DNA of 64,000 nt from Pseudomonas sp. B21-023 (GTDB lineage: Bacteria > Pseudomonadota > Gammaproteobacteria > Pseudomonadales > Pseudomonadaceae), in contig NZ_CP087190.1 of the NCBI RefSeq assembly GCF_024749165.1, positions 4,871,501-4,935,500 of the forward strand. Reading direction: 5' to 3'. The position numbers were made by a program, and so were the translations under genes. Below are positions 41,267 to 50,613 of this stretch, one piece after another (the stretch's first letter is position 1; the number at the start of each line of letters is the position of its first letter). Below the pieces are notes generated by a model that saw only the letters and a list, made by a program, of their open reading frames with translations, did not search any database and was not told where the DNA came from.

Positions 41267-41328
41267 TCGCCGGCAAGCCGGCTCCCACAGGTACAGCGCT
41301 ATTTTGTGGGAGCCGGCTTGCCGGCGAT
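41267..41328. repeat. Inverted REP pair after the porin gene
   Basis: Two near-perfect copies of TCGCCGGCAAGCCGGCTC in opposite orientation, separated by about 16 bases, between the convergent porin and DUF3077-like genes. Confidence 0.87.
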
Positions 41329-41336
41329 GCTCTGCT

Positions 41337-41588
41337 TCAACTGTTTCTTTTCAGCCCTGTTTCCAGGTCATTGATCAGCGCCTTGGCCATGGCACTGAGC
41401 ATCCGCGCCGCACTCCCTGCTTTCAGGTCCCCTTCCATTTCCGCCTCGGTGGTCAGGTGCAGGATGCAATCCTGCAATACCGACAGCTCATCGAATGCCC
41501 GGCTCAAGGGCACACCCGGCAGCACGCGATAACATTCCAGGAAAGTCTCGTCGCCAGCGGTGACGGGCATATCGGGCTGCTCGCTCAT
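41337..41588 (-). CDS. DUF3077-like small protein
   Basis: 83 aa. The central YRVLPGVPLSRAFDELSVLQDCILHL-type segment (position ~20-45) matches a small helical family found almost only in pseudomonads (DUF3077). No signal peptide or catalytic motif is present. Its start overlaps the stop of the upstream 79-aa gene by four bases, so the two are translationally coupled. Function unknown. Confidence 0.7.
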   Translation of the reverse strand: MSEQPDMPVTAGDETFLECYRVLPGVPLSRAFDELSVLQDCILHLTTEAEMEGDLKAGSAARMLSAMAKALINDLETGLKRNS

Positions 41589-41824
41589 GGCTGCTCCTCC
41601 AGCGAGCTGGCGTGGGCCATCAGGCAGCTCAGCAGCCGGCTGAGGATGGAAATGTTCTCCACCAGGATCTCCGGACGCTCATCCACGGGAAAGGTCATGT
41701 AGACATCGCAGGTGCGGGTCATCATGGTCATCAGGACTGCGGCATGCTCCCAGACTTCGGCGAGGGGCAGATGGTCGATGATGGAGATGTAGGGGATGGG
41801 TGGGTCAGGTACTAGCTTTTTCAT
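41585..41824 (-). CDS. Pseudomonas-specific small protein (DUF6124/DUF3077-like)
   Basis: 79 aa with the characteristic start MKKLVPDPP, then a helical, Met-rich middle and an acidic end. The ATG at 41824 directly abuts the stop codon (TGA) of an upstream leader frame and has no good ribosome site of its own, which points to coupled translation. It overlaps the DUF3077-like gene downstream. Function unknown; such genes occur in many copies per Pseudomonas genome. Confidence 0.65.
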   Translation of the reverse strand: MKKLVPDPPIPYISIIDHLPLAEVWEHAAVLMTMMTRTCDVYMTFPVDERPEILVENISILSRLLSCLMAHASSLEEQP

Positions 41825-41962
41825 TCAAAATCGCTCATGTCGATTGAAGAAATTCGCCACTTGAACCTTTCTCACGGGATTAGGTGGCAACCGTGTACGG
41901 GGTGAGAAACCGAGGACATGAAACCCGGCCAGACCAGAGGTCTGCCCGAACACGGCTGCCAT
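41825..41962 (-). CDS. Possible leader ORF ahead of the DUF6124/DUF3077 pair
   Basis: 45 codons from ATG 41962 (the frame stays open to a TTG at 42010). The product begins MAAVFGQTSGLAGFHVLG and ends in a basic RLPPNPVRKVQ / NRHERF tail. Its TGA abuts the next ATG with no gap. It may be a leader peptide that couples translation, or a conserved untranslated leader. The other bases of the gap 41963-42279 show no gene. Confidence 0.4.
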   Translation of the reverse strand: MAAVFGQTSGLAGFHVLGFSPRTRLPPNPVRKVQVANFFNRHERF

Positions 41963-42279
41963 TGAAATGGCCGAAAGACATATCGTCAGGTTCTCACACC
42001 CGGTCACCAAATTTGGCGACCCGACGACGTTAGCCCTGATGCATTTCCCGGCCTATCCAGACCCTTCCGGCAAGCGCGTAGGATAGGTCCCAAGCACAGC
42101 CCAACTGAAGCATTTGGTTTCAGATTCGGAAATGTCGTACATCCCATCGCAGGCCCACTGAATCAATTCCGTCGGGCAAAACACCTTTGATCTTGTCCGA
42201 CAATCCCGCCTTGCCTAAAATACCGCCGCCGCTTTCCGGCCCACTCCCCATGGATCCCGGGGCTTATGCAGTTGCGAGC

Positions 42280-43782
42280 ATGACGTTGCCCACCCGATCA
42301 CCACGATCCGCCCTGTACAAGTCACACCCCGAGCTGGTCCTCAACCTGGGCAGCTGCCTTGCCGTGCTCGCCATAGTGGCCATCGTCGGCTACCTGCTGG
42401 CCCGCGAGCGCGACAGCGTCGAGCAATCGGAAATGCGCTCGTCGAGCAATATCGTGCAACTGATCGAAAGCGACATCCTGCGTAACGTCGAGCTCTACGA
42501 CCAGTCGCTCAAGGGCCTGATCTGGGCCGTGCAGCACCCCGAGCTGCTCAACGTGCCGACCAAGCTGCGCCAGCAGATCCTGTTCAACCAGGCCTTCTCC
42601 GCGCCGGTGCGCGGCGACATTCTCTGGCTCGACGCCAAGGGCGACGTGCTCGGCGACTCCACCAGCGCGGTGCCGCGCCAGGCCAACTTCGCCGACACCG
42701 TGGCCTTCCAGGCGCACCGCGACCGCCCGGGCCTGGGCCTGCTGATCAGCCCGCCGTTCAAGGCACGGCTGGGCAACCTGGACTGGTGCATCAGTTTCAG
42801 CCGGCGCATCTCCGGCGCCAACGGCGAGTTCCAGGGCCTGGCCGCCGGGGCCCTGCGCCTGTCCTATTTCAACGAACTGTTCCAGCGCCTGGACATCGGC
42901 GTGGACAGCAGCATCAACCTGCTCAATACCGATGGCCAGCTGCTGGCGCGCCAGCCGACCCGGCCGCAGGATCCACTGATCGGCACCAGCTTCAGCGAGC
43001 GCCCCAACTTCAAGCGCATCCTCAGCGAGCGCAGTGGCAGCTTCACCGCCCGCTCGACGGCCTATGAGGGCCAGCGCCTCTACACCTTCGCCCGGGTCGC
43101 CGACCTGCCGTTGATCGTGCTGGTGGCCCACTCGGCCGATGAAGTGTTCCAGTCGTGGCGGCGTACCGCGATCATGGTCAGCGTGGCCACCGGCGTGCTG
43201 TGCATCGGTATCCTCTGGCTGACCTTGCTGCTGGGCCGCGAGCTACGTCGGCGCCACGATGCCGAACTGGGTCTGGCCACCCTCGCCGCCACCGACAGCC
43301 TCACCGGCCTTGCCAACCGCCGCCGCCTCGACCAGGTGCTGCGCCAGGAATGGGCGCGCGCTCAGCGCAACCGCAAGCCGCTGGCGGTGCTGATGGTGGA
43401 TGTGGATCACTTCAAGGCCTTCAACCAGCGCCATGGCCATGCCGGTGGCGACCATGTGCTGCGCGAGGTGGCCACTACCATCGAGCTGTGCATCCGCCGT
43501 CCTGCGGACCTGGCGGCGCGTTACGGCGGGGAGGAGTTCCAGGTGGTGCTGCCGGAAACCGAGTTGGCCGGCGCCCGGTTGCTGGCCGAGCGGATTCGCG
43601 CCAGCGTCGAGGCGATGCCGCCATTCGGCGATGACGAGCGGTCGGTGACGGTCAGTGTGGGGATTGGCCTGCATATCCCCGGTACCCATCAGGACCTGGC
43701 GGCGCTGCTGGGCGATGCGGACGAGGCGTTGTATCGAGCCAAGGCCAATGGCCGGAACCGGGTGGAAGGACCCGAGGGTTGA
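42280..43782 (+). CDS. Membrane-bound diguanylate cyclase (Cache-GGDEF)
   Basis: About 500 aa from ATG 42280; ATG 42250 and TTG 42187 are also in frame, and none has a good ribosome site. TM1 is at ~22-40, followed by a periplasmic dCache-like sensor (~50-285) and TM2 at ~300-322. The GGDEF domain has LTGLANRRRLDQ and the active-site GGEEF at 416-420. The domain has an intact active site, so it should make c-di-GMP. I see no RxxD inhibitory motif directly upstream of GGEEF (the sequence is RRPADLAARYGGEEF). It stands alone. Confidence 0.87.
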   Translation: MTLPTRSPRSALYKSHPELVLNLGSCLAVLAIVAIVGYLLARERDSVEQSEMRSSSNIVQLIESDILRNVELYDQSLKGLIWAVQHPELLNVPTKLRQQILFNQAFSAPVRGDILWLDAKGDVLGDSTSAVPRQANFADTVAFQAHRDRPGLGLLISPPFKARLGNLDWCISFSRRISGANGEFQGLAAGALRLSYFNELFQRLDIGVDSSINLLNTDGQLLARQPTRPQDPLIGTSFSERPNFKRILSERSGSFTARSTAYEGQRLYTFARVADLPLIVLVAHSADEVFQSWRRTAIMVSVATGVLCIGILWLTLLLGRELRRRHDAELGLATLAATDSLTGLANRRRLDQVLRQEWARAQRNRKPLAVLMVDVDHFKAFNQRHGHAGGDHVLREVATTIELCIRRPADLAARYGGEEFQVVLPETELAGARLLAERIRASVEAMPPFGDDERSVTVSVGIGLHIPGTHQDLAALLGDADEALYRAKANGRNRVEGPEG

Positions 43783-43813
43783 GTCATGGGGCCGTTACAC
43801 GGCCCCATGCTGA

Positions 43814-44290
43814 TCAGGACCGAGCGCGGGCTGCGTTACGCAGAGCCTTCACCTGGTCATGATTGCGCTGCACACCCTGCAGCTGTTTCTCCACCAAGGC
43901 ATAGGAAGTGTCGTTGGCCGACCGTCCCAGCTTGACCAGCTTTTCACGGGCCTCTTTGTAGGCCTTGAGCGCATGATCTTCACCACGCTCCACTTCATTG
44001 AGCACCGCTTCTTCATCCTTGCCGGTGACCATCGACTTGAGGTTGACCCAGCCACGGTGCAGGTCGCCGCTGATGCTGGTGCTGGTTTCCGGATCACCGC
44101 CCAGCCGGCGCACTTCACTTTGCAGCTCGGCCGCAGCACTGGCGCACTCGCTGGCACGCTGCACGAAGAACGCTTTCAGTTCAGGGTTCTTCACATCCTC
44201 GGCGGAGGTCTTGAAGCCTTTCTCACCATCCTTGCTGTACTCGATCAGGTCGTTGAGTACGTCGATCGTGTCTTTGTTGGGGTTACTCAT
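43814..44290 (-). CDS. PA2169-family four-helix-bundle protein (DUF2383)
   Basis: 158 aa from ATG 44290 (CAAGGAGTTGTTGCC upstream). The helical pattern LNDLIEYSKDGEKGFKTSAEDV and later KAFFVQRASECASAAAEL is the ferritin-like DUF2383 signature. A conserved Glu-Asp-His set (ERGEDHALKAY) could bind metal. Homologues are induced in biofilms, stationary phase or anaerobiosis in pseudomonads. Cytosolic, monocistronic. Confidence 0.88.
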   Translation of the reverse strand: MSNPNKDTIDVLNDLIEYSKDGEKGFKTSAEDVKNPELKAFFVQRASECASAAAELQSEVRRLGGDPETSTSISGDLHRGWVNLKSMVTGKDEEAVLNEVERGEDHALKAYKEAREKLVKLGRSANDTSYALVEKQLQGVQRNHDQVKALRNAARARS

Positions 44291-44492
44291 GGCAACAACT
44301 CCTTGGCAGGTGATAGTCACCTTGATCGGAGCAGGCTTCGTGCCAGGCCCAGCAAATAAAAATAAATCATATAAATCAGTAACTTGAAGATTTCATAAAC
44401 ACACCGTTAAACGGCGTTCTGCATGATCGCCGCTTGGGTCGTCGTGCAGTTTGCAGTAAGGTCGCGCTTCAACCACCACCGGCCACCGCCCG

Positions 44493-44714
44493 ATGAAACC
44501 CGAAACCCTGCAACTGCTGGTAACCCGCACCATGCCTTTTGGCAAGTACCAGGGGCGGATCATCGCCGACCTGCCCGGGGACTACCTGGCATGGTTTGCC
44601 CGCAAGGGCTTCCCGCCGGGGGAGCTGGGAGGGTTGCTGGCGCTGATGCACGAGATCGACCACAACGGATTGGGCGATCTGCTGAAACCGTTGCGGGGCA
44701 AGACCAGGGGTTGA
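44493..44714 (+). CDS. DUF3820 family small protein
   Basis: 73 aa with TMPFGKYQGRIIADLPGDYLAWF, the signature of DUF3820 (PF12843), a putative quorum-sensing-associated or nuclease-linked small domain of uncertain function. Full length for the family. No clear ribosome site was seen before ATG 44493. A single degenerate REP-like half (44731-44769) follows it. Confidence 0.8.
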   Translation: MKPETLQLLVTRTMPFGKYQGRIIADLPGDYLAWFARKGFPPGELGGLLALMHEIDHNGLGDLLKPLRGKTRG

Positions 44715-44805
44715 AGCACTTGATGACCCTATCGCGGGGCAAGTCGCATCGGCGCACCGCCGCTCCCACGCCTTGTCAGCGGCTCCGCGACAGGATCCTG
44801 CGGGA

Positions 44806-46521
44806 TTAGCCCTTGGCCGGCGCCACCACCATCTCCACCTGCTCGCTCTTCTTGATCAGCGCGTACACCACCGCCGTCAGCAGGCTGCCGGCGACGATGG
44901 CCAGCAGGTACAACAGCGCATGGTTGATCGCGTTGGGGATCAGCAGCACGAACAGCCCGCCATGGGGCGCCATCAGCTTGCAGCCGAAATACATCGACAA
45001 GGCCCCGGTCAGCGCGCCGCCGGCGATGCTCGCCGGAATCACCCGCAGCGGGTCCTTGGCGGCGAACGGGATCGCGCCCTCGGAGATGAAGCACAGGCCC
45101 AGCGCCAGCGCCGCCTTGCCGGCCTCGCGCTCACTCTGGGCGAACTTGCGCCGGGCCAGGAAGGTGGCGATGCCCAGGCCGATCGGCGGCACCATGCCGG
45201 CGGCCATGGTCGCGGCCATCGGCGCGTAGCTCGACGAAGCCAACAATCCCACCGAGAAGGCATAGGCGGCCTTGTTGATCGGCCCGCCGAGGTCGACGCA
45301 CATCATGCCGCCGAGCAGCAACCCGAGCAGCACGGCGTTGGTGGTGCCCATGCTGTCGAGGAAGTGGGTCAGCCCCGCGAGCATGGCCGCCACGGGCTGG
45401 CCAACCACGTAGATCATCACCAGGCCGGTGAACAGGCTGGCCAGCAGCGGGATGATGAGGATCGGCTTGAGCGCGTCGAGGCTGCTAGGCAGGCGCACCC
45501 AGCGGGCGATGGCCTTGGCGCTGTAGCCGGCCAGGAAGCCGGCGACGATGCCGCCGATGAACCCCGCCCCGAGCGTGCTCGCCAACAGGCCACCGATCAT
45601 CCCGGGCGCCAGGCCCGGGCGGTCGGCAATGGACCAGGCGATGTAGCCGGCGAGCAGCGGCACCATCAACTTGAACGCCGCCTCGCCGCCGATCTGCATC
45701 AAGGCGGCGGGCAGCGTGCCGGGCTCCTTGTAGGCCTCGATGCCGAACACGAACGACAAGGCGATCAGCAAACCGCCAGCCACCACCATCGGCAGCATGA
45801 ACGAGACTCCGGTCAGCAGGTGCTTGTAGACGCCGGTCTTCTCGGCCGGCGGCATCGCGCCGCTCGCCCCCGCTGCCTCCACCTTGCCCTCGACCAGTGC
45901 CTTGTCCAGCGTGGCGCGGGCCTGCTTGAGGGCGATGCCGGTGCCGCAACGGTAGATGCGCTTGCCGGCGAAGCGCGCGGCCGGTACTTCGATATCGGCG
46001 GCCAGCAACACCACATCGGCTGCAGCGATGGCCTCGGCCGGCAGCGGATTGCGTGCGCCGACCGAGCCCTGGGTTTCCACGGTGAGCTGGTAGCCCATGG
46101 CCTGCGCCGCCTGTTGCAGGGCTTCGGCGGCCATGAAGGTGTGGGCCACGCCTGTCGGGCAGGCGGTCACAGCGACAATCTTCGGCCCACCATGCACCGG
46201 GGTTTGCGCCACCTGCACCTGGGCGCCGGCAGCGGCCTCGTCGAGGAAGCCTTCACGGTCGGCCAGGGCCTGGGCCGGCGTGCTCTGGTACAGGCGCTTG
46301 CCGGCAAAGCGCGCCAGGTCCACCGGCCCGGTGCTGACCACCAGCACCCAGTCGGCCTCGGCGATCTGCGTTGGCGTCAGGCGCAGCTCCGGGTGTTCGG
46401 CGTCGTGCACCTCGACGCAGGTTTTCCAGCCCCGACGCTGGGCCGCGGCGGCCAACAGGCGGGCGCTGAGCACGCTGGACACCTGGCCGTTGGGGCAGGC
46501 GGTGACAATGGCAATGTTCAT
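44806..46521 (-). CDS. fruA: Fructose PTS permease EIIBC
   Basis: 571 aa. A degenerate EIIB' domain (1-~100) precedes the active EIIB with phospho-Cys 121 in VTACPTGVAHTFMAAEAL, then an EIIC transport domain of about eight membrane helices (~235-560) that carries GGPINKAAYAFSVG and the final EGAIPFAAKDPLR motif. It imports fructose as fructose 1-phosphate. Last gene of fruBKA; overlaps the fruK stop by one base. Confidence 0.95.
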   Translation of the reverse strand: MNIAIVTACPNGQVSSVLSARLLAAAAQRRGWKTCVEVHDAEHPELRLTPTQIAEADWVLVVSTGPVDLARFAGKRLYQSTPAQALADREGFLDEAAAGAQVQVAQTPVHGGPKIVAVTACPTGVAHTFMAAEALQQAAQAMGYQLTVETQGSVGARNPLPAEAIAAADVVLLAADIEVPAARFAGKRIYRCGTGIALKQARATLDKALVEGKVEAAGASGAMPPAEKTGVYKHLLTGVSFMLPMVVAGGLLIALSFVFGIEAYKEPGTLPAALMQIGGEAAFKLMVPLLAGYIAWSIADRPGLAPGMIGGLLASTLGAGFIGGIVAGFLAGYSAKAIARWVRLPSSLDALKPILIIPLLASLFTGLVMIYVVGQPVAAMLAGLTHFLDSMGTTNAVLLGLLLGGMMCVDLGGPINKAAYAFSVGLLASSSYAPMAATMAAGMVPPIGLGIATFLARRKFAQSEREAGKAALALGLCFISEGAIPFAAKDPLRVIPASIAGGALTGALSMYFGCKLMAPHGGLFVLLIPNAINHALLYLLAIVAGSLLTAVVYALIKKSEQVEMVVAPAKG

Positions 46522-47468
46522 CAGCAGCCCTCTTCTTGTTGTTCTGTAAGGCGCACGGCGGCTTCCAGGCGCTCCAGTTGCTCGCGGTCGTGAATGCCGA
46601 AGCCAACCTGGGTGACTGCCTGGGCGGCGATGGCGGTGGCGCGACGCAAGGTAGCGGCGGGCGCTTCGGCCTGGAGCAGGCCATGGACCATGCCCGCGAC
46701 CAGCGAATCACCGGCGCCGACGGTACTGGCGATGCGCACTTTCGACGGTTGCGCATGCAGCGCCAGGCCAGCGGCGAACCAGTTCACGCCCTGCTCGCCC
46801 TGGGACACCACCACATGCTCGACGCCAGTGGCGAGCAGCCGCCGTGCGGCCGCGCGTTGCTCGTCCGCGCCCTGCACCGGCAGCCCGAGGACTTCACCCA
46901 GCTCCTCGGTGTTGGGCTTGACCAGCCAGGGCGCGGCCTGCAGGCCTGCGCGCAAGGCTTCGCCGCTGCTATCCAGGGCCACCTTCAGGCCCTGCGCCTT
47001 GAGCATCAGCAGCAGCTCGCGCAACCACTCGGGGCTGATCCCCCGTGGCAGGCTCCCGGCCACCACCACGGCGTCATGCCCCGGGGCTACGTGTGCCAGA
47101 CGTTGCAGCAAGGCGTTGCGGGCGGCCTCGTCGACCTGCGGCCCTGGCCCGTTGATATCGGTGACCTGGCCATCGGCCTCGACCAGCTTGATGTTGCTGC
47201 GGGTCTCGCCGGGCACGCGGACGAAGCAGTCGGCGAACCCACGCCAGGCAATCAGCGCTTCGAACGGCGCCAGGTTGTCGAGTCCGAGAAAACCGCCGAC
47301 GGTCACGCTGTGGCCCAGGTCGGCCAGCACCTGGGCGACGTTCAGCCCCTTGCCGGCGGCATGGCTGTGCTGCGCCTGGCTGCGGTTGACCGCGCCTGCA
47401 AGCAGGCGCTCGAGGCTGATGGTGATATCCAGCGCCGGGTTGAGGGTGAGGGTGAGGATCTTGGCCAT
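46521..47468 (-). CDS. fruK: 1-Phosphofructokinase
   Basis: 315 aa, PfkB family. It begins ILTLTLNPALDITI, contains GKGLNVAQVLADLGH for sugar binding and ends with STVGAGDSLVAGMVHG, which holds the catalytic Asp and anion hole. It converts fructose 1-phosphate to fructose 1,6-bisphosphate, removing the Cra inducer. It overlaps fruB and fruA by one base each. Confidence 0.95.
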   Translation of the reverse strand: MAKILTLTLNPALDITISLERLLAGAVNRSQAQHSHAAGKGLNVAQVLADLGHSVTVGGFLGLDNLAPFEALIAWRGFADCFVRVPGETRSNIKLVEADGQVTDINGPGPQVDEAARNALLQRLAHVAPGHDAVVVAGSLPRGISPEWLRELLLMLKAQGLKVALDSSGEALRAGLQAAPWLVKPNTEELGEVLGLPVQGADEQRAAARRLLATGVEHVVVSQGEQGVNWFAAGLALHAQPSKVRIASTVGAGDSLVAGMVHGLLQAEAPAATLRRATAIAAQAVTQVGFGIHDREQLERLEAAVRLTEQQEEGC

Positions 47469-50317
47469 CAGTAACGCTCCACCAGCGCCCGGACTGCCTC
47501 GGCGCTGTCTTGTTGCAGGGCCTCGCGCGCCAGGGCGCGGGCCGTCGAAAGGTCGGCCTGGCGCACCAGGGCCTTGACTTCAGGAATGCTGCGGGCGGCG
47601 ACGCTCAGTTCGTCCACCTCCAGGCCCAGCAGCACGGCCACCGCCTGCGGGTCGGCCGCCAGCTCGCCGCACACGCCCACCCACTTGCCCTGGGCATGGG
47701 CGGCGCGCACGGTCATGTCGATCAGGTTGAGCACCGCCGGGTGCAGGCCATCGGCCTGTGCCGACAGGCTCGGGTGACCGCGGTCGATGGCCAGGGTGTA
47801 CTGGGTCAGGTCGTTGGTGCCGATGCTGAAGAAATCCACTACACGGGCCAGTTGCGGCGCCAGCAAGGCGGCCGACGGCACCTCGACCATGATGCCCACC
47901 TGCAGGTCGGCCACCGGGATCTCCTGGCGCAGGCGCTCGACCATGGCCTTGGCGGCGCGCCATTCATGGAGCTGGCCGACCATCGGGAACATGATGCGCA
48001 GCGGACGGTTGTCCGCAGCACGTAGCAAAGCGCGCAGCTGGTCTTCCATCACCTGCGGGCGTTGCAGGGTCAGGCGCACGCCGCGCACGCCCAGAAAGGG
48101 GTTTTCCTCAGCCGCGATCGGCCAGTACGGCAAGGGCTTGTCGCCCCCGACGTCGAGCGTGCGCACCACCAGTGGCCGTCCGTCCAGGCCATCGAGCACC
48201 CGACGGTACTCGGCTTCCTGGGTCGCCACGTCGGGCAGTTGCGGGTGGGCCATGAAGATCAGTTCGGTGCGCAACAGGCCGATGCCTTCGGCACCTTGCT
48301 CCACCACCTTGTCGATGCCGTTGCTCTGGCCGATGTTGGCGAACACTTCAACGGCATGGCCGTCGCGCGTCCGCGCGGGCTCATGGCGGTTGGCCCAGGC
48401 GATCTGCAGCCGACGCTCGCGGGCATCACGCTCTGCCAGGGCTCGTTGCAACTCGGACTCGGCTGGCGCAACCACAACCTGCCCGCGCTGGCCATCAAGC
48501 AGCAGCGGCGTGCCGCTCTCCAGCAACAGCACGGCCGCCCCGGCCCCGACCACCGCCGGGATGCCCAGGGCCCGGGCGACGATGGCGCTGTGGGCGGTGG
48601 CGCCACCCTGCGCGGTGACGATGCCGGCGACCCGTGCCGGGTCCAGGCGCGCCACGTCCGAAGGGCCGACTTCGACCATCACCAGCACATAGGGCTGCTC
48701 TGGCTCGGCGCTGTCCTTGACGCCGCACAGTTGCGCCAGCACCCGACGACCGATATCGCGCAGATCGGCGGCGCGCTCGGCCAGCAGCGCATCGTGCAGG
48801 GCCTCCTGCTGGCGGGCGGCGGCTTCGATCACCGCCATCCACGCAGCGGCGGCGCTTTCGCCCTGGGCCAGGCGCAGCTCGACGTCGTCGGTCAGGGCCG
48901 GGTCGGCGAGCATTTCCTGATGGGTGACAAAAATTTCGCCGATGGCCTTGTCGCTGCGTTGCACCAGGGCCTGAAGATCGGCGTGCACCGTGTCGATGGC
49001 CTGGCGCAGCCTGGCCCGCTCCTGGGCAGGCGACTCTCCGCGCAGCGGGTAGTCGATATCGCGCTCGACCTGGACATGGGCCGGACCGCTGGCGATGCCC
49101 GGCGCCGCAGCGACGCCTTGCAGCGTGCTGCCTGGCGTCGGGGCCTGCAGGGCGGACATCGGCGCCTCGTCCTGCACCGCTGTGGGCGGCAGTGGGTCCA
49201 CCTCCTCGCCCAGGCCCTGCTCGATGGCTGCCAGCAGTACCGGCAAGGCATCGGCGGCGATATCGGGCTCGGCGATCAGTTCCAGCACCTGGCCACGGCG
49301 AGCGCCGAGGCTGAGCAGCTTGCTCAGGCTCTTGACCGAAACGGCGGGCTGGGCGCTGTCGTGCAGCCGTATGCGGATCTCGCCCTCGAAGCCCTTGGCC
49401 AGCTGCGCCAGTACCTTTGCAGGGCGAGCATGCAGGCCATGGGCGTTGGCCAGTACTATCCGGGCGCTCGGCCAGTCGGCGGGCGCCTCGCCGCCGAGCA
49501 CTTCGAGCACGGCGCGGCTGCTGGTGGCCTGGTAGAGCATCTGCCCACGGCCTTCGATCAACACCTCGCACAGGCGCTCGAGCAGGGCTTGATGAGCCGC
49601 TCCGAGGCTGGCCAGGCAGAACAGGCCATTGAGCGGTTGATCGCGGTAGCGCAACGGTTGTTGCGGGGTGACGAAGGCCAACCCCGGTTGGCGCACCTCA
49701 CGTTCGCTGTGCAGCCACCACAGGCCTTCACCCAGCGGCAGCGGCTCGGTCTGCTGCAGCACGGCGGCAAAGCCGCTGTCGGCACAACCGGCGCGTTGCA
49801 ACAGACGAGCGCCGCGCCAGGCCAGTTCGTCGAAGTCTTCCGCCGCCAGGTTGAGGCCGACCAGCTGGGCATCCAGCGCCAGCTCGCGTGGCGCCCCTTG
49901 CAGTAACTTGAGCAGTGCCTCGGCGCTGCCGGAGCGACGCAGCGCCTCGGCCAGGTCGGTTTCACCAAGGGCGCGGGTCAGCAGTTGCAGCAGGCGCAAA
50001 TGTTCATCGGAGCGGGCGGCGATGCCGATGGCCAGGTAGACGATCTGGCCGTCGCCCCAGTCCACGCCGTCGGGAAACTGCAGCAGGCGTACGCCCGTGG
50101 CAAACACCAGCTCGCGGGTCTGCGGCGTGCCGTGGGGGATGGCGATGCCCTGGCCAAGGAAGGTCGAGCCCTGTGCCTCCCGGGCTTGCAGCCCCGCCAG
50201 GTAACCCTCGGCGACCAGACCATCGGCAACCAGTCGATCGGCCAGCAGCGCCAGTGCCTCGCCTTTGTCGGCGGCACGCTGGCCCATGGCAATCTGCTCA
50301 ACGGCAAGCTCGAGCAT
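47468..50317 (-). CDS. fruB: Fructose PTS fusion EIIA-HPr-EI
   Basis: 949 aa. The EIIA-Fru domain (1-~145) carries His 62 (GIAIPHGTPQ). An HPr domain (~283-370) has the phospho-His 296 in NAHGLHARPA. EI (~390-949) has the phospho-His in GGATAHSAIVARALG and the PEP-binding FSIGTNDLTQYTLA. It passes phosphate from PEP to FruA. It is the first gene of the operon, preceded by the Cra operator at 50445. Confidence 0.96.
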   Translation of the reverse strand: MLELAVEQIAMGQRAADKGEALALLADRLVADGLVAEGYLAGLQAREAQGSTFLGQGIAIPHGTPQTRELVFATGVRLLQFPDGVDWGDGQIVYLAIGIAARSDEHLRLLQLLTRALGETDLAEALRRSGSAEALLKLLQGAPRELALDAQLVGLNLAAEDFDELAWRGARLLQRAGCADSGFAAVLQQTEPLPLGEGLWWLHSEREVRQPGLAFVTPQQPLRYRDQPLNGLFCLASLGAAHQALLERLCEVLIEGRGQMLYQATSSRAVLEVLGGEAPADWPSARIVLANAHGLHARPAKVLAQLAKGFEGEIRIRLHDSAQPAVSVKSLSKLLSLGARRGQVLELIAEPDIAADALPVLLAAIEQGLGEEVDPLPPTAVQDEAPMSALQAPTPGSTLQGVAAAPGIASGPAHVQVERDIDYPLRGESPAQERARLRQAIDTVHADLQALVQRSDKAIGEIFVTHQEMLADPALTDDVELRLAQGESAAAAWMAVIEAAARQQEALHDALLAERAADLRDIGRRVLAQLCGVKDSAEPEQPYVLVMVEVGPSDVARLDPARVAGIVTAQGGATAHSAIVARALGIPAVVGAGAAVLLLESGTPLLLDGQRGQVVVAPAESELQRALAERDARERRLQIAWANRHEPARTRDGHAVEVFANIGQSNGIDKVVEQGAEGIGLLRTELIFMAHPQLPDVATQEAEYRRVLDGLDGRPLVVRTLDVGGDKPLPYWPIAAEENPFLGVRGVRLTLQRPQVMEDQLRALLRAADNRPLRIMFPMVGQLHEWRAAKAMVERLRQEIPVADLQVGIMVEVPSAALLAPQLARVVDFFSIGTNDLTQYTLAIDRGHPSLSAQADGLHPAVLNLIDMTVRAAHAQGKWVGVCGELAADPQAVAVLLGLEVDELSVAARSIPEVKALVRQADLSTARALAREALQQDSAEAVRALVERY

Positions 50318-50444
50318 GACCCTCTCCTTTTGCGGCAGCCCCGTCGGCTACCGAGGTATTGTTGTGGAATTCGACGGCAAAAGCCGCCGAAATGATCAGC
50401 ACAACCGGCGAAGACTGATTTTCAGGCAGGAAAATTCGCCTTGC

Positions 50445-50456
50445 TGAAACGTTTAA
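50445..50456. promoter_or_regulatory. Cra operator upstream of fruBKA
   Basis: The plus strand reads TGAAACGTTTAA, the exact reverse complement of TTAAACGTTTCA, the operator described for P. putida Cra at the fruB promoter. It lies 128 bases before the fruB start and 158 bases before cra. The other bases of the gap 50318-50613 hold no further recognisable feature. Confidence 0.9.
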
Positions 50457-50613
50457 TCTGACCAAGCGGCCACGTTACTCGATAATCTGCCAACGAAAAA
50501 GCCCCATCCTGTCGGACAATTGCGACAATGGTCGTCTGCGCGCGGGTCCGTCGATGGGTGAAACTAGCCGGTCAAGCCCCGCAGGCAGTCCCGGAAACAA
50601 CAAGGAAAATTCG

